Positions 1 to 6,493 of a stretch of 7,983 bases of DNA are shown here, in pieces (position 1 is the first letter of the stretch; each line of letters begins with the position of its first letter). The stretch is from Sutterella parvirubra YIT 11816. GTDB lineage: Bacteria > Pseudomonadota > Gammaproteobacteria > Burkholderiales > Burkholderiaceae_F. The stretch covers positions 30,050 through 38,032 of the forward strand of contig NZ_JH605003.1 of assembly GCF_000250875.1 (NCBI RefSeq). Direction: 5' to 3'. The notes beneath the pieces are model-generated. The model did no database searches. It saw nothing but the letters and a program-made list of their open reading frames with translations, and was not told the origin of the DNA. The translations under genes and the position numbers were made by a program.

Positions 1-1
1 G

Positions 2-937
2 CCCGCGGGGATTGGTCCCGAAGTCGCCGTCCGGGCGGCCTGGGAGACCCGTGCGCGCGTGGAGCTGATCGGCGACCGGACGCAACTCGAAAAGACCGCG
101 GAGGCGCTGGGTTTGGGCCCCGCGCCCGCGCACGTCTCCTTCCGGCACGTGCCGCTCGCCGCAGCGCCCGTCCCGGGGGTGCTCGACCGCCGGAACGCAC
201 CCGCGGTCCTTGAGATGCTCACGCTCGCGCACGAAGGCGCCGCGTCGGGGCGCTACCGCGCGATCGTCACCGGCCCCGTGCAGAAGAGCGTGCTCTGCGG
301 TCCGGGGAGCCACTTCTCCGGCCACACCGAATTCTTCCAACAGAAGGCGGGCGTGAAGCGCGTCGTCATGATGCTCGTCTCCACCCCGCGTCAGGACGCG
401 CTCAAGGTGGCGCTCGCGACGACGCACCTCCCGGTCTCGCAGATCGCTCCGGCGATCACGCCCGAGCGCTTGGACGACATTCTCGACATCCTCCTCACGG
501 CGCTTCGCCGTGAGTACGGCTTCGCGCACCCGCGCCTCGCCGTCGCGGGCCTCAACCCGCACGCGGGCGAATCGGGCGAACTCGGCATGGAGGAAATCGA
601 GGTGATCACGCCCGCGATCCTGCGCGCCCGAGCGAAGCACCCCGAGTGCTCGATCGAGGGGCCCTTCCCCGCCGACACCCTTTTCATTCCCGGGCGCGAA
701 GCGTCCTACGACGCCGTCCTCGCGATGTACCACGACCAGGGCCTTCCGGTTCTGAAGCACGTCGGGTTCGTCGAGGGCGTCAACGTCACGCTGGGGCTTC
801 CCTACGTGCGCACCTCGGTCGACCACGGCACGGCGCTCGACATCGCCGGGCGCGGCGTCGCCGACCACCGCAGCATGACGGCCGCCCTGGAACTCGCCCA
901 AACCCTCAGCAAAAACCGTGAAGCAAGAATGGCTTGA
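2..937 (+). CDS. pdxA: 4-hydroxythreonine-4-phosphate dehydrogenase PdxA (5' partial)
   Basis: This gene encodes the NAD-dependent enzyme that oxidises 4-phosphohydroxy-L-threonine for the ring-closing step of pyridoxal phosphate synthesis by the DXP-dependent route in the cytoplasm. The reading frame is already open at the window edge. Its first visible residues, PAGIGPEV, match the PAGIGP motif near residue 14 of E. coli PdxA, so only about a dozen codons are missing and the in-frame GTG at 59 is internal. Metal ligands expected from the family are all visible: the His of TTHLP (425-427), of LNPHAGE (560-562) and of MYHDQG (731-733). The phosphate-binding GHTEFF motif is at 320-337, and the Lys of LPVLK, the Asn of VNVTLG and the Arg of VRTSVDHG follow in the usual order. 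The C-terminus is full length. The stop codon lies inside rsmA, giving a 20-nt overlap and implying co-transcription. The promoter is outside the window. Confidence 0.98.
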   Translation, partial: PAGIGPEVAVRAAWETRARVELIGDRTQLEKTAEALGLGPAPAHVSFRHVPLAAAPVPGVLDRRNAPAVLEMLTLAHEGAASGRYRAIVTGPVQKSVLCGPGSHFSGHTEFFQQKAGVKRVVMMLVSTPRQDALKVALATTHLPVSQIAPAITPERLDDILDILLTALRREYGFAHPRLAVAGLNPHAGESGELGMEEIEVITPAILRARAKHPECSIEGPFPADTLFIPGREASYDAVLAMYHDQGLPVLKHVGFVEGVNVTLGLPYVRTSVDHGTALDIAGRGVADHRSMTAALELAQTLSKNREARMA

Positions 938-1718
938 AGGGCACCGCGCCCGCAAACGTTTCGGACAGAACTTCCTCCACGATCAGCACTGGATCGGCCG
1001 CATCGTCCGCTCGATCGACGCCAAGCCCGAAGACGCGATCATTGAGATCGGACCGGGGCAGGCGGCCCTGACGCGCGAGATCATCGCCTGCGCGGGTCAC
1101 GAGACCGCGGTCGAGATCGACCGCGACCTCGCCGCCTTTCTGCGCACGCAGTTCGCACCCGAAGCGCTGACGCTCATCGAAGCCGACGCGCTCACGCTCG
1201 ACTGGGCGACGGTTCTGGAAGGGAAGCGCCTCCGGATCATCGGGAACCTCCCCTACAACATCTCCTCGCCGCTGCTCTTCGCGCTGATGAAGGGCGCGCA
1301 CCGCGTGATCGACCAGCACTTCATGCTGCAGAAGGAAGTCGTCGACCGCATGACGGCCGAGCCCGGGAGCAAGACCTACGGGCGGCTCTCCGTGATGCTT
1401 CAGTACCGCTACGTCATGCACAAGCTCTTCGACGTGCCGCCGGGCGCCTTCGTGCCGCCTCCGAAGGTGACGTCCTCGATCGTGCGCATGATTCCGCGTC
1501 CGGTGGAGTCCCTCCCCGAGGTCGACCTCGAAGTCTTCGGCGAGATCGTCGCGGCCGCCTTCCAGCAGCGCAGGAAGACGCTACGCAACGCCGTCTCCGC
1601 CTTCCTCACGGAGGACGAGATCCGCGCCGCCGGGATCGATCCGACGCTTCGCGCCGAGGCGCTCGACGTCAACGCCTTCGTGGCGCTCGCGAACGCCGCC
1701 GCGGCGAAGAAGGCCTGA
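918..1718 (+). CDS. rsmA: 16S rRNA (adenine1518-N6/adenine1519-N6)-dimethyltransferase RsmA (KsgA)
   Basis: RsmA uses S-adenosylmethionine to dimethylate two adjacent adenines in the 3'-terminal helix of 16S rRNA, a late checkpoint in 30S assembly. The 266-residue product is close to the usual length (E. coli about 273). It shows the N-terminal RKRFGQNFL signature (12-20), SAM motif I EIGPGQAAL (43-51), the acidic residues of VEID (65-68) and EAD (88-90), and catalytic motif IV NLPYN (110-114). HFMLQKEVVDRM (134-145), VPPPKVTSSIV (179-189) and FQQRRKTLRN (215-224) follow. The start is GTG at 918; no other in-frame start codon precedes the conserved RKRFGQNF. It lies 20 nt inside pdxA and has no evident Shine-Dalgarno sequence, so translation probably depends on coupling to pdxA. 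The pdxA-rsmA order is widespread in Proteobacteria. A strong terminator follows 19 nt after the stop. Confidence 0.98.
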   Translation: MKQEWLEGHRARKRFGQNFLHDQHWIGRIVRSIDAKPEDAIIEIGPGQAALTREIIACAGHETAVEIDRDLAAFLRTQFAPEALTLIEADALTLDWATVLEGKRLRIIGNLPYNISSPLLFALMKGAHRVIDQHFMLQKEVVDRMTAEPGSKTYGRLSVMLQYRYVMHKLFDVPPGAFVPPPKVTSSIVRMIPRPVESLPEVDLEVFGEIVAAAFQQRRKTLRNAVSAFLTEDEIRAAGIDPTLRAEALDVNAFVALANAAAAKKA

Positions 1719-1736
1719 CGGCCCGCGCCCCCATTC

Positions 1737-1772
1737 AAAAGCCCCCGACGGTCCTGCCGTGCGGGGGCTTTT
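1737..1772. terminator. Bidirectional intrinsic terminator between convergent rsmA and ygjP-like gene
   Basis: An 11-bp perfect outer stem pairs 1737-1747 (aaaagcccccg) with 1762-1772 (cgggggctttt). It is extended by acgg (1748-1751) pairing with ccgt (1757-1760) across a single bulged G, around a 5-nt loop. The A-tract on one side and the T-tract on the other give a GC-rich hairpin followed by U residues on both strands. It lies between two converging genes and probably ends both the pdxA-rsmA transcript and the plsC-metallopeptidase transcript. Confidence 0.93.
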
Positions 1773-1784
1773 CATATCAGGCGC

Positions 1785-2528
1785 TCAGCTCATGAACCAG
1801 GGCGCGCCCAGCTTCGTCCTTTCGATCGACGTCTTCTGCTCGAACCAGTCGGGCATCAATCGTCCGACCTCCGCCCAGAAGACGGGCTCGTGGTTCAGGT
1901 GCCGCAGATGCGCGAGCTCATGCGCGACGATGTAGTCGATCTCCTTCGGGCGGAGCATCAGGAGCGTCAGGGAAAAGCGGATGTGCCCGCGCGCGTTGCA
2001 GCGGCCCCAGCAGTGCTTCGCGCTCCCGTAGGAGATCGCCGTCCAGGGGCGCCAGACGAGCGGGCGGAAGTGCGCGAGGCGCTTCACCACCTCTTCTTCC
2101 AGGCGCGCGCGGTAGTAGGTTTTGAGGGCCGCCTTGATCTCGTCGGGCGCCTCGGCCGACGTGACGACGGCGCCGTCCTTCAGCGCCGCGGTGCGGAAGG
2201 ACGCGCCGGCGACGCCGGTCTTCAGGGGAATGAGTTCCCCCAGGATGCGGAGCCGCGCCGGAACGTCGGACGCTTCCGGCCCGGGCGCATGTCCCGCGGC
2301 CTTGGCGGCCTCCGCCGCCTCGCGGGCGTGCCTGTTGATCGATTCGCGCCAACGGTTCGCGACCTTGCGGAGCTGCTCCAGGCTGGAGCCCCGGGGCGAC
2401 TCGATCATGGCGGAGCCCCCGTCCAGGAGGTAGAGCGTGTGCGAGTAGCGGCGACGGCCGTTCAACTTCAGGTTGAACGTGACGGACCCCTCGGGGAACA
2501 CCATCGTGCGGAGGCCTTCCTTCAGCAT
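1785..2528 (-). CDS. YgjP-like (DUF45, M48-type) zinc metallopeptidase family protein
   Basis: This is a predicted zinc-dependent hydrolase of the YgjP/DUF45 family, whose cellular substrate is not established. The 247-residue product has a family-like N-terminal half (RRYSHTLYLLDGGSAMIESPRG, about 26-47, in two-part form RRYSHTLYLL and DGGSAMIESPRG) and an Ala/Glu-rich linker (about 68-92). The C-terminal core carries HELAH (203-207) and the third ligand His213 in NHEPVFW, giving HExxH-x5-H. Upstream lies GSAKHCWGRCNARGHIRFS (168-186), corresponding to the conserved WGSC-type loop, with Cys and Arg where Arg and Ser are usual. No signal peptide or membrane segment is visible, so it is probably cytosolic. 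The ATG at 2528 overlaps the plsC stop by 7 nt (ATGCTGA), with a weak GAGG upstream, so it is probably translationally coupled to plsC. The family call is firm; the physiological role is unknown. Confidence 0.9.
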   Translation of the reverse strand: MLKEGLRTMVFPEGSVTFNLKLNGRRRYSHTLYLLDGGSAMIESPRGSSLEQLRKVANRWRESINRHAREAAEAAKAAGHAPGPEASDVPARLRILGELIPLKTGVAGASFRTAALKDGAVVTSAEAPDEIKAALKTYYRARLEEEVVKRLAHFRPLVWRPWTAISYGSAKHCWGRCNARGHIRFSLTLLMLRPKEIDYIVAHELAHLRHLNHEPVFWAEVGRLMPDWFEQKTSIERTKLGAPWFMS

Positions 2529-3244
2529 CGGTCGAGCCTCGCCGTTTCGTTTTCGATCCAGGCTTCGACCTCGCGCGAGACCTCATGCGGGTCGCGCCCG
2601 GCGGTTTCAATCACGGGCCCCACCGAGACGCGCACGACGCCCGGGTTCTTCGCGACGCTGTTCTTGGGCCAGCAGTGGCCCGCGTTGTGCGCGATCGGGA
2701 GAATGGGCGTGCCGGTGGCGCACGCAAAGCGCGCGCCGCCCGTCTTGTAGGGGACGCGCTCGCCCGGCGGCACGCGCGTCCCTTCGGGGAAGAGGCAGAT
2801 CCACCAGCCGCGCGCGAGCACCTCGGGGCCCTTCTTCATGAAGCTCTGAAAGGCGCTGCGGCCCTTGGCGCGGTCGATCGCGAGCATGTCCATCGACCAG
2901 ATCGCCCAGCCGAGGCAGGGAATCCAGTGGAGGCTCTTCTTGTAGAGGTAGCAGGCCGGGCGCTTCAGGACGGCGGTGAGAAGAAACGGATCCATCGCCG
3001 ACTGGTGCTTCGAGAGAACGACGAAGCCGCCCTCCGCCGGCATGTTCTCCATGCCCTGCGTCTCCAGCCGGATCCCGCAGATGACGCGCAGGAGCCAAAG
3101 CACGGTCTCGGCCCAGGGGCGGCAGATCGACTCGTAGCGGCGGTCGAGCGACAGGAAGGGCTTCGTCGCGAGCAGGAGCACCGTGAGCACGATGATCGTG
3201 GCCGCGAGCGCGAGGTAGAAGACGAATCCGCGAAGCGTGGACAT
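2522..3244 (-). CDS. plsC: Lysophospholipid acyltransferase, PlsC family (1-acylglycerol-3-phosphate O-acyltransferase)
   Basis: The protein is predicted to transfer an acyl chain to the sn-2 position of lysophosphatidate at the inner membrane, giving phosphatidate for phospholipid synthesis. With the ATG at 3244 it has 240 residues, normal for the family. One N-terminal hydrophobic segment (about 6-27) is followed by the catalytic HQSAMD box (80-85, H-x4-D), a YKKSLHWIPCLGW segment (101-113), the glycerophosphate-binding LFPEGTR motif (151-157) and the LPIAHNAG block (182-189). A TTG five codons upstream (3259) is also in frame, but ATG is preferred because neither has a convincing Shine-Dalgarno sequence. 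It is the first gene of a two-gene unit with the metallopeptidase gene downstream. Bacteria often carry several PlsC paralogues, so this could act on another lysolipid; the symbol is by family, not proof of being the main PlsC. Confidence 0.93.
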   Translation of the reverse strand: MSTLRGFVFYLALAATIIVLTVLLLATKPFLSLDRRYESICRPWAETVLWLLRVICGIRLETQGMENMPAEGGFVVLSKHQSAMDPFLLTAVLKRPACYLYKKSLHWIPCLGWAIWSMDMLAIDRAKGRSAFQSFMKKGPEVLARGWWICLFPEGTRVPPGERVPYKTGGARFACATGTPILPIAHNAGHCWPKNSVAKNPGVVRVSVGPVIETAGRDPHEVSREVEAWIENETARLDRC

Positions 3245-3274
3245 GGCGGGGGTTCCCAAGGAAAAAGCGACTGA

Positions 3275-3280
3275 ATTTTA
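3275..3280 (-). promoter_or_regulatory. Weak candidate -10 box for plsC
   Basis: On the minus strand the AT-rich island reads TTTAAAATTC, containing TAAAAT (5 of 6 matches to TATAAT). It would start transcription about 20-25 nt upstream of the plsC ATG at 3244. No acceptable -35 box is seen at 16-18 nt spacing, and the same bases form the tail of the upstream terminator, so this is a weak call. A TTGACG at 3344-3339 is a good -35 lookalike but has no -10 partner at the right distance. Confidence 0.25.
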
Positions 3281-3283
3281 AAG

Positions 3284-3335
3284 GAGAAAAGCCCGGCGCA
3301 CCGCCCTCGAAAAGGCAATGTGACCGGGCTTTCTC
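3284..3335 (-). terminator. Probable intrinsic terminator of glyQS
   Basis: CCGGGCTTT (3324-3332) and AAAGCCCGG (3288-3296) form a perfect 9-bp stem, extendable by GAG/CTC beyond one bulged A. On the minus strand the second arm runs into a U-rich tail (TTTTCTCCTTT). It begins about 47 nt after the glyS stop. The enclosed loop is long (27 nt), which is unusual and lowers confidence, but the position and tail suit a glyQS terminator. Confidence 0.7.
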
Positions 3336-3345
3336 ATCCGTCAAG

Positions 3346-3365
3346 GGGCACGTTGGAACGTGCCC
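3346..3365 (-). other. Short perfect stem-loop just after glyS
   Basis: gggcacgtt (3346-3354) is the exact reverse complement of aacgtgccc (3357-3365). With two inner pairs opened it gives an 8-bp stem and a 4-nt loop. It lies about 17 nt past the glyS stop, before the hairpin with the U-tail. It has no U-tract of its own, so it may stabilise the 3' end of the glyQS mRNA or assist termination rather than act as a terminator alone. Confidence 0.5.
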
Positions 3366-3381
3366 GCGACGGGTGCGCTTT

Positions 3382-5472
3382 TTACTGCGCGAGTCGGGCG
3401 ATGTCCGCGACGCGGTTCATCACGTCGTAGAGGCGGCCGAGGAGCGCCTGACGGTTGGCGCGCAGCGCCGCGTCTTCGGCGTTGACCATGACGGCTTCGA
3501 AGAAGGCGTCGACCGGGGCACGCAGCGCCGCGAGCGAAACGAGCATCTCTTCGTAGCGGCCTTCGGCGAAGAGCGCCTGAACCTTGGGTTCGAGCGCGGC
3601 CAATTCCGCGAAGAGCGCCTTTTCGGCGGCTTCGGCGAGAAGCGCCTCGTCGACCTTCGTCGGGCGGTCGCCTTCGATCTTCTTGAGGATGTTGCCGATG
3701 CGCTTGTTGGCGGCGGAGAGCGCCTGCGCTTCCGGGAGCGCCATGAAGGCGCGCACGGCGGCGAGGCGGCGCGGGAGTTCGTCGAGCGTTTCGACGGGAA
3801 CGGCGAGCACCGCGTCGACTTCCTGCGCGCTGTAGCCCGCATCGCGGAGCATGACGCGCAGACGGTCGCCGAAGAAGCCGAGGAGCTCTTCGCGGCGGTT
3901 GGCGACGCCGGCCACACCCTTTTCGGCTTCCCAGGCGGCGTCGACGAGGGCGCGCAGGCTCACCTTGAGGCCCTTTTCCATGAGCATGCGCAGCACGCCC
4001 AACGCGTGACGGCGGAGCGCGAACGGATCCTTTTCACCCGTCGGCATCTGGCCGATCCCGAAGAGGCCCGTCAGCGTTTCCATCTTGTCGGCCAAGGCGA
4101 CCGCAAGGCTCACCGGCGTCGAGGGGAGCGCGTCGCCCGCGTAGCGCGGCTGATAGTGTTCGCGGATCGCGAGCGAAACGTCGGCGGGTTCGCCGTCGTT
4201 CTTCGCGTAGTACTCGCCCATGATGCCCTGAAGTTCGGGGAATTCGCCCACCATCAGGGTGCGCAGGTCGGCCTTCGCGAGCATCGCGGCGCGTTCGGCG
4301 TGGGCGCGGTCGGCGCCGATCAGGTCGGCGAAGAGACCGGCCATTTGGCGCACGCGCCCCATGCGTTCGGCCTGGGTGCCGAGCTTATTGTGGTAGACGA
4401 CGTGGCAGAGGCCTTCGACGCGGCTCTCCAGCGTCTGCTGGCGGTCCTGGTCGTAGAAGAACTTCGCGTCGGCCAGACGCGCGCGCACGACGCGGGCGTT
4501 GCCGGTGCGGATCGCTTCGCCGCCGTCCTTGGCTTCGAGCTGAGAGACGAGGAGGAAGCGGTTCATCAGACGGCCCGAGGCGTCGCGCATCGGGAAGTAC
4601 TTCTGGTTGAGCTGCATCGTGAGGATGAGGCACTCTTCGGGAACCGAGAGGAACTCCTCTTCGAAGCAGCTTTCGTAGACGACCGGCCATTCCGTGAGCG
4701 CGGTGACTTCAGCGAGAAGGTCCTCGGGGAGGATCACTTCGGCGCCGGCTTCGCGGGCGCGGTTCGTGAGAAGCTCGCGGATCAGTTCGCGGCGTTCGTC
4801 GAAGGCCGGGATCACGTGCGCGGCGCGCATCGTTTCGGCGTAGGCGTCGGCGTCCGCGATCGAGACTTCGCCCTGCGAGAGGAAGCGGTGGCCCATCGTG
4901 ACGCGGCCGGCGTCGAGCCCGAAGAGCTTGACGGGGACGACGTCGGCGCCGAAGAGCGCCGTGAGGTGCTTCACCGGGCGCACGAACGCAACGGTCGTCA
5001 CGCCGTCGGCCAGCTGATAGGTCATCACCTTCGGAATCGGGAGCGCGCGCACGGCGTCGTCGAGCGCGGTCTGAAGACCGGCCGCCAACGCGACGCCCGG
5101 ACGGACGCCTTCGAAGACGAGCTGAACGTTCTTGCCGTCGTCGACGCGCTTCAGGTCGGCGACGTCGCAGGCGATGCCGAGCGAGGCCATCTTCTTCGTC
5201 AAGGCCGGCGTGGCGCGGCCTTCGGCGTCGATGCCGACGCGCTCGGGCACGAGCTTCTGCGTGAAGGGTTCTTCGGGGCTTTCCGCCAAAACGTCCGTCA
5301 CGTGGACGGCGAGGCGGCGCGGGGCGCCGAAGGCGGTCACGCGGCTCTCGGCCGTCGTGAAGTGCTGCGCGGCGAGGCTCTTCGCCACGCCGTCGGCGAA
5401 GGCCTTGGAGAGCTTCTCCAGAGCCTTCGGCGGGAGTTCTTCGGTCTGAAGTTCAACGAGCAGATTCGTCAT
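3382..5472 (-). CDS. glyS: Glycine--tRNA ligase beta subunit GlyS
   Basis: This is the large subunit of the bacterial alpha2beta2 glycyl-tRNA synthetase; it recognises and binds tRNA-Gly while GlyQ carries the aminoacylation site. The 696-residue product matches the family length (E. coli 689). Hallmarks in order are LLVELQTEELPPKAL (4-18), FGAPRRLAV (48-56), GHRF (194-197), FDERRELI (224-231), LPEDLLAEVTALTEWPV (248-264), LTMQLNQKYFPM (284-295), KADLRTLMVGEFPELQG (400-416), PSTPVSLAVALADKMETL (450-467), KDPFALRRHALGVLR (481-495), the C-terminal ANKRIGNILKK (588-598), and PVDAFFEAVMVNAEDAALR (653-671) of the anticodon-binding-like domain. ATG at 5472 is the obvious start, with an AGGAGG upstream. 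It lies 22 nt after glyQ and is followed by two stem-loops. Confidence 0.99.
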   Translation of the reverse strand: MTNLLVELQTEELPPKALEKLSKAFADGVAKSLAAQHFTTAESRVTAFGAPRRLAVHVTDVLAESPEEPFTQKLVPERVGIDAEGRATPALTKKMASLGIACDVADLKRVDDGKNVQLVFEGVRPGVALAAGLQTALDDAVRALPIPKVMTYQLADGVTTVAFVRPVKHLTALFGADVVPVKLFGLDAGRVTMGHRFLSQGEVSIADADAYAETMRAAHVIPAFDERRELIRELLTNRAREAGAEVILPEDLLAEVTALTEWPVVYESCFEEEFLSVPEECLILTMQLNQKYFPMRDASGRLMNRFLLVSQLEAKDGGEAIRTGNARVVRARLADAKFFYDQDRQQTLESRVEGLCHVVYHNKLGTQAERMGRVRQMAGLFADLIGADRAHAERAAMLAKADLRTLMVGEFPELQGIMGEYYAKNDGEPADVSLAIREHYQPRYAGDALPSTPVSLAVALADKMETLTGLFGIGQMPTGEKDPFALRRHALGVLRMLMEKGLKVSLRALVDAAWEAEKGVAGVANRREELLGFFGDRLRVMLRDAGYSAQEVDAVLAVPVETLDELPRRLAAVRAFMALPEAQALSAANKRIGNILKKIEGDRPTKVDEALLAEAAEKALFAELAALEPKVQALFAEGRYEEMLVSLAALRAPVDAFFEAVMVNAEDAALRANRQALLGRLYDVMNRVADIARLAQ

Positions 5473-5482
5473 TTTGTTTTCG

Positions 5483-5489
5483 TCCTCCT
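5483..5489 (-). promoter_or_regulatory. Ribosome binding site of glyS
   Basis: On the minus strand AGGAGGA lies in the 22-nt glyQ-glyS gap; the GGAGG core ends 11 nt before the glyS ATG at 5472. This near-consensus Shine-Dalgarno sequence is the strongest seen in the window and contrasts with glyQ, which has none evident. It fixes the glyS start and would allow high independent initiation on the shared mRNA. Confidence 0.85.
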
Positions 5490-5494
5490 CGATC

Positions 5495-6403
5495 TCATTC
5501 GCCCTGCTTCTTGAGCATCGGGAAGCCGAGACGTTCGCGCGCGTCGTAGTAGCTCTGGGCCACCGAGCGCGAAATGTTGCGGATGCGCGCGATGTACGCG
5601 GCGCGTTCCGTCACGGAGATGGCGCCTCGGGCATCGAGCAGGTTGAAGGTGTGGCCGGCCTTCAGAACCATTTCGTAGGCCGGGAGCGCGAGGTTCAGGT
5701 CCATCAGGCGCTTCGCTTCGCTCTCGAAGAGGTCGAACTGCGCGAGGAGCTTGACCGGGTCGCTCGCTTCGAAGTTGAAGTGCGACTGTTCGACTTCGTT
5801 CTGGTGGAAGACGTCGCCGTAGGTGAGCTTGCGCTCGTTGCCGTCGGGGTCGGTCCACGTCGTGTAGACGAGGTCGAAGACGTTGTCGCAGTGCTGCAGG
5901 TACATCGTCAGGCGTTCGAGCCCGTACGTGATTTCGCCCGTGATCGGCTTGCACTCCAGGCCGCCCACCTGCTGGAAGTACGTGAACTGCGTCACTTCCA
6001 TGCCGTTCATCCAGACTTCCCAGCCGAGACCCCAGGCGCCCAGCGTCGGGTTCTCCCAGTTGTCCTCAACGAAGCGGATGTCGTTCACTTCAGTGTCGAT
6101 CCCGAGCGCGCGCAGCGACCCGAGATAGAGGTCGACGATGTTGACGGGCGACGGCTTCAGGACGACCTGGTACTGGTGGTGCTGGTGCAGACGGTTCGGA
6201 TTTTCGCCGTAGCGCGCGTCCTTCGGACGGCGCGAAGGCTGAACGTACGCGGCGCGCCAGGGTTCCGGCCCCAAAGCGCGCAGGAACGTGGCGGTGTGCG
6301 AGGTGCCCGCGCCGACTTCCAAGTCGATCGGCTGCAGGAGAGCGCAGCCCTGACGGTTCCAATACTCCTGCAGGCGCAGGATGACTTCCTGAAAGGTGAT
6401 CAT
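5495..6403 (-). CDS. glyQ: Glycine--tRNA ligase alpha subunit GlyQ
   Basis: GlyQ is the catalytic class II subunit of the alpha2beta2 glycyl-tRNA synthetase: it activates glycine with ATP and charges tRNA-Gly together with GlyS. The product has 302 residues (E. coli 303). It begins [20 protein letters not shown] (3-22) and continues [15 protein letters not shown] (28-42), motif 2 with [19 protein letters not shown] (53-71), [20 protein letters not shown] (109-128), [20 protein letters not shown] (135-154), motif 3 [10 protein letters not shown] (156-165), [12 protein letters not shown] (196-207) and [17 protein letters not shown] (251-267). The start is ATG 6403; the frame stays open far upstream through lnt but that extension is meaningless. 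The start lacks a clear Shine-Dalgarno sequence. It is the first gene of the glyQS operon, with the candidate promoter at 6494-6523. Confidence 0.99.
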   Translation of the reverse strand: MITFQEVILRLQEYWNRQGCALLQPIDLEVGAGTSHTATFLRALGPEPWRAAYVQPSRRPKDARYGENPNRLHQHHQYQVVLKPSPVNIVDLYLGSLRALGIDTEVNDIRFVEDNWENPTLGAWGLGWEVWMNGMEVTQFTYFQQVGGLECKPITGEITYGLERLTMYLQHCDNVFDLVYTTWTDPDGNERKLTYGDVFHQNEVEQSHFNFEASDPVKLLAQFDLFESEAKRLMDLNLALPAYEMVLKAGHTFNLLDARGAISVTERAAYIARIRNISRSVAQSYYDARERLGFPMLKKQGE

Positions 6404-6444
6404 GCTTAAGTCACGCCGCGCGGGAGGCGGGCGCCAAGTGATTG

Positions 6445-6468
6445 AAAAATCGGGTGCTTCGGCACCCG
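6445..6468 (-). terminator. Intrinsic terminator-like hairpin downstream of lnt, in the glyQ leader
   Basis: On the minus strand CGGGTGC (6468-6462), loop CGAA (6461-6458) and GCACCCG (6457-6451) form a perfect 7-bp GC-rich stem with a compact tetraloop, followed at once by ATTTTTC. This is a textbook intrinsic terminator shape. It lies about 52 nt after the lnt stop and about 48 nt before the glyQ start. It would end lnt transcription, but because the best glyQ promoter lies upstream of it, it would also sit in the glyQS leader as a possible attenuator. Confidence 0.85.
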
Positions 6469-6493
6469 CGGCGTCGAAGCAGAAAGATTTTGA

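Noticed and set aside
59..61. GTG at 59 as the pdxA start
   Set aside because: The frame is open to the window edge and encodes the conserved PAGIGPE motif just upstream, so the gene starts outside the window.
1890..2750. Long plus-strand frame opposite the metallopeptidase gene and the end of plsC
   Set aside because: It runs across two conserved minus-strand genes, has low-complexity composition and no motifs; it is a high-GC shadow.
2585..3274. Plus-strand frame opposite plsC, and the similar minus-strand out-of-frame one at 2607-3344
   Set aside because: Both overlap the clear HxxxxD and FPEGTR-bearing plsC frame and have Arg/Ala/His-rich products typical of shadow frames.
3373..5514. 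A 713-codon open frame on the plus strand covering all of glyS
   Set aside because: It is codon-aligned and antisense to glyS. Stops in this frame need TTA, CTA or TCA codons in glyS, which are very rare in such a GC-rich gene. The product is an Arg/His/Glu/Val-rich string without recognisable motifs.
5474..6409. A 311-codon open frame on the plus strand covering glyQ
   Set aside because: It is again codon-aligned antisense to a conserved gene, explained by the same codon avoidance; there is no ribosome site or known domain.
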